This document shows positions 14,570-16,038 of a stretch of 16,038 bases of DNA, in pieces. The notes under the pieces were generated by a model, which saw only the letters and a list, made by a program, of their open reading frames with translations, did not search any database and had not been told where the DNA came from. Made by a program: the position numbers and the translations under genes. This DNA is from an uncultured bacterium (GTDB lineage Bacteria; Bacillota; Clostridia; Christensenellales; QALW01), in assembly GCA_905214315.1 (NCBI GenBank), contig CAJMLN010000044.1, positions 1-16,038 on the forward strand, given 5' to 3'. The first letter of the stretch is position 1, and the number at the start of each line of letters is the position of its first letter.

Positions 14570-16038
14570 ATGAAGCTTTCATTTTCAACTAAGGGCTGGA
14601 AGGGCGTTTCGTTTGAAGAATTTATTTCCGCGGCAAAGGAATATGAATTTTTAGGAATAGAGCTGAACGATATCAAGGCGCAGGCGGAGGATAAGAGCAG
14701 TCCGTTTCATAAAGAAAACCGCTTTGCCGCAAAACGTTTGTTAAAGGAAAACGGGTTGGTCATTCCCTGTATTGATTCCTCCTGTGATATTACCGCGCCG
14801 GCGGAGACGATTCAGAAGGATATTGATTTTTGTATTGAACTGGCGGCTGATATGAATATTCCCTATGTGCGCGTTTGCGCAAGAAGGGAGGCTTCGGTGC
14901 AGGAGGTTTGCCAAAACATCGCGCAAAGCGTAAAAACGGCGGAAGAAAACGGCGTTATGCTTTTGATAGAAACCGCCGGCATGTTTGCCGATACACAAAA
15001 GCTAAGAGATGTGCTGAATCATTTTGCCTCTGACTTTTTAGGCGCGCTGTGGGATATGCACCATCCGTATTTTGAACGGGGAGAGGACGCCGAAACGGTT
15101 GTGCAGAATTTAGGCGCCTATATCCGCCATGTGCACGTAAAGGATTCCCATTCCGGCAGATATTGTCTGATCGGCGAAGGGGAATTGCCCATTCAGGAGA
15201 TGATGAACGGCCTTGCGTCTATTAATTATGATGGTTATCTTTCCCTGGAGTGGGATCCGGAATGGATGGCGGAGCTTACCGAAATGGAGATAATCTTTTC
15301 CCATTTTTCCGTTTATATGAACCGCTTTACCTCGCCGTCCAAGCGGAAAAAGACGCTGTATTCCAACCGCGCCGGCACGGGCCATTTTATCTGGAAGAAG
15401 GATGCGCTGATCGATAAAACCTTTTCCCAGGTGCTGGATTCCATGGTGGAGGAGTTCCCGGATCAATATGCGTTTAAGTATACGACGCTGGATTATACGC
15501 GCACCTATGCGCAGTTCCGCGATGATGTAGATACATTTGCCCGCAGTCTGATTGCTCTTGGTGTTAAAGCGGGCCATCATGTGGCTGTATGGGCCACCAA
15601 TGTACCGCAGTGGTATATTGCCTTCTGGGCTGTTACCAAGATCGGCGCGGTGCTGGTCTCCATGAATACGGCCTATAAGATCCACGAGGCGGAATATCTG
15701 CTGCGGCAGAGCGATACGCATACGCTGATTATGGTCAAGGGGTATCGGGATTCCAATTATTCGGAAATCATAGCCTCCCTTTGCCCGGAATTGGAAAGTA
15801 CTGCGGCAGGGCAGGCACTGCATAGCCATAAGCTGCCGTTTTTGCGTAACGTAATTACGGTAGGGTTTAAGCAAAAGGGCTGTCTTACCTGGGAGGAAGC
15901 GCTGCAGCGGGCTTCTCAGGTATCGGTAGACGCGGTGCACCGTATGGCCGCGGCAGTCACGCCGGATGATGTGTGCAATATGCAGTATACCTCGGGAACG
16001 ACGGGCTTTCCCAAGGGCGTTATGCTGACGCATTATAA
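14570..16038 (+). CDS. TIM-barrel/acyl-CoA synthetase fusion, cut by window end
   Basis: One uninterrupted frame of 489 codons runs off the window. Residues 1 to about 250 form a xylose-isomerase-like (AP_endonuc_2) TIM barrel with apparent metal ligands E134 (LLIETAG), D162 and H165 (WDMHHPY), H187/H189 (HVHVKDSH) and E227 (LSLEWD). A basic linker (SPSKRKKTLYSNRAG, 255-269) leads to an AMP-binding adenylate-forming domain from about 275. It shows LGVKAGHHVAVWATNVPQWY, GAVLVSMNTAYKIHEAEYLL and the phosphate-binding loop YTSGTTGFPKG (473-483); the rest is missing. The ATG is 3 nt after the preceding stop, with GGAGGG just before it, so it is coupled to the LeuA-like gene and shares the T-box. 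It probably makes an acyl-CoA from a carboxylic acid; the barrel may epimerise or isomerise a sugar-like substrate. Confidence 0.85.
   Translation, partial: MKLSFSTKGWKGVSFEEFISAAKEYEFLGIELNDIKAQAEDKSSPFHKENRFAAKRLLKENGLVIPCIDSSCDITAPAETIQKDIDFCIELAADMNIPYVRVCARREASVQEVCQNIAQSVKTAEENGVMLLIETAGMFADTQKLRDVLNHFASDFLGALWDMHHPYFERGEDAETVVQNLGAYIRHVHVKDSHSGRYCLIGEGELPIQEMMNGLASINYDGYLSLEWDPEWMAELTEMEIIFSHFSVYMNRFTSPSKRKKTLYSNRAGTGHFIWKKDALIDKTFSQVLDSMVEEFPDQYAFKYTTLDYTRTYAQFRDDVDTFARSLIALGVKAGHHVAVWATNVPQWYIAFWAVTKIGAVLVSMNTAYKIHEAEYLLRQSDTHTLIMVKGYRDSNYSEIIASLCPELESTAAGQALHSHKLPFLRNVITVGFKQKGCLTWEEALQRASQVSVDAVHRMAAAVTPDDVCNMQYTSGTTGFPKGVMLTHY

Noticed and set aside
15110..16033. 307-codon open frame on the minus strand
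   Set aside because: It is antisense to the fusion protein, whose plus-strand frame has clear domain motifs; the frame is rich in His/Arg/Ile as expected of a shadow.

Overview
The window looks like a chromosomal piece of a low-to-mid-GC Firmicute, most likely a gut-type Clostridia. This rests on strong AGGAGG-like ribosome sites, sigma-A promoters with extended -10 boxes, a T-box riboswitch, TTG/GTG starts, lipoprotein signals, an AbrB-fold regulator and the VTC/DUF4956 gene pair. No rRNA, tRNA, insertion sequence, phage gene or CRISPR array is visible. Species cannot be named from sequence alone.

Layout. (1) 211-1795, minus strand: a three-gene operon of AbrB-type regulator, ABC ATPase and ABC-2 permease, each joined by a 4-bp overlap, visibly AT-richer than the rest. 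(2) 1796-2275: an intergenic stretch with the operon's promoter, a tandem 9-bp repeat and two hairpins. (3) 2276-5401, plus strand: VTC-domain polymerase, DUF4956 membrane protein, and a large beta-helical lipoprotein of the Cthe_2159 type. A hairpin terminator at 5404-5438 is shared with the convergent minus-strand genes. (4) 5540-7225, minus strand: an FAD-dependent oxidoreductase and a small lipoprotein whose frame stays open and protein-like for 29 codons past its stop. (5) 7346-10010, plus strand and divergent from (4): a promoter next to LacI/CcpA-like palindromes, a candidate short coupled ORF, a second small lipoprotein distantly like the first, and a 686-residue pectate-lyase-like beta-helix protein with no signal peptide. 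(6) 10136-12811: argG-argH with a near-perfect promoter and candidate ArgR boxes. (7) 12830 to the window end: a T-box leader with a probable leucine (CUC) specifier, then an isopropylmalate-synthase homologue with an intact regulatory domain but altered metal and catalytic residues, then one reading frame joining a xylose-isomerase-like TIM barrel to an AMP-binding acyl-CoA synthetase, cut by the window edge.

The most interesting part is region 7. A leucine-responsive T-box appears to control a probable pseudo-isopropylmalate synthase, which may be a leucine sensor without catalysis, together with a two-domain TIM-barrel/acyl-CoA ligase. One hypothesis is a leucine-starvation pathway that activates a carboxylic acid such as a branched-chain acid. 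The sequence supports the parts, but the pathway is inference. Arginine biosynthesis lies directly upstream, so two separately controlled amino-acid modules sit side by side.
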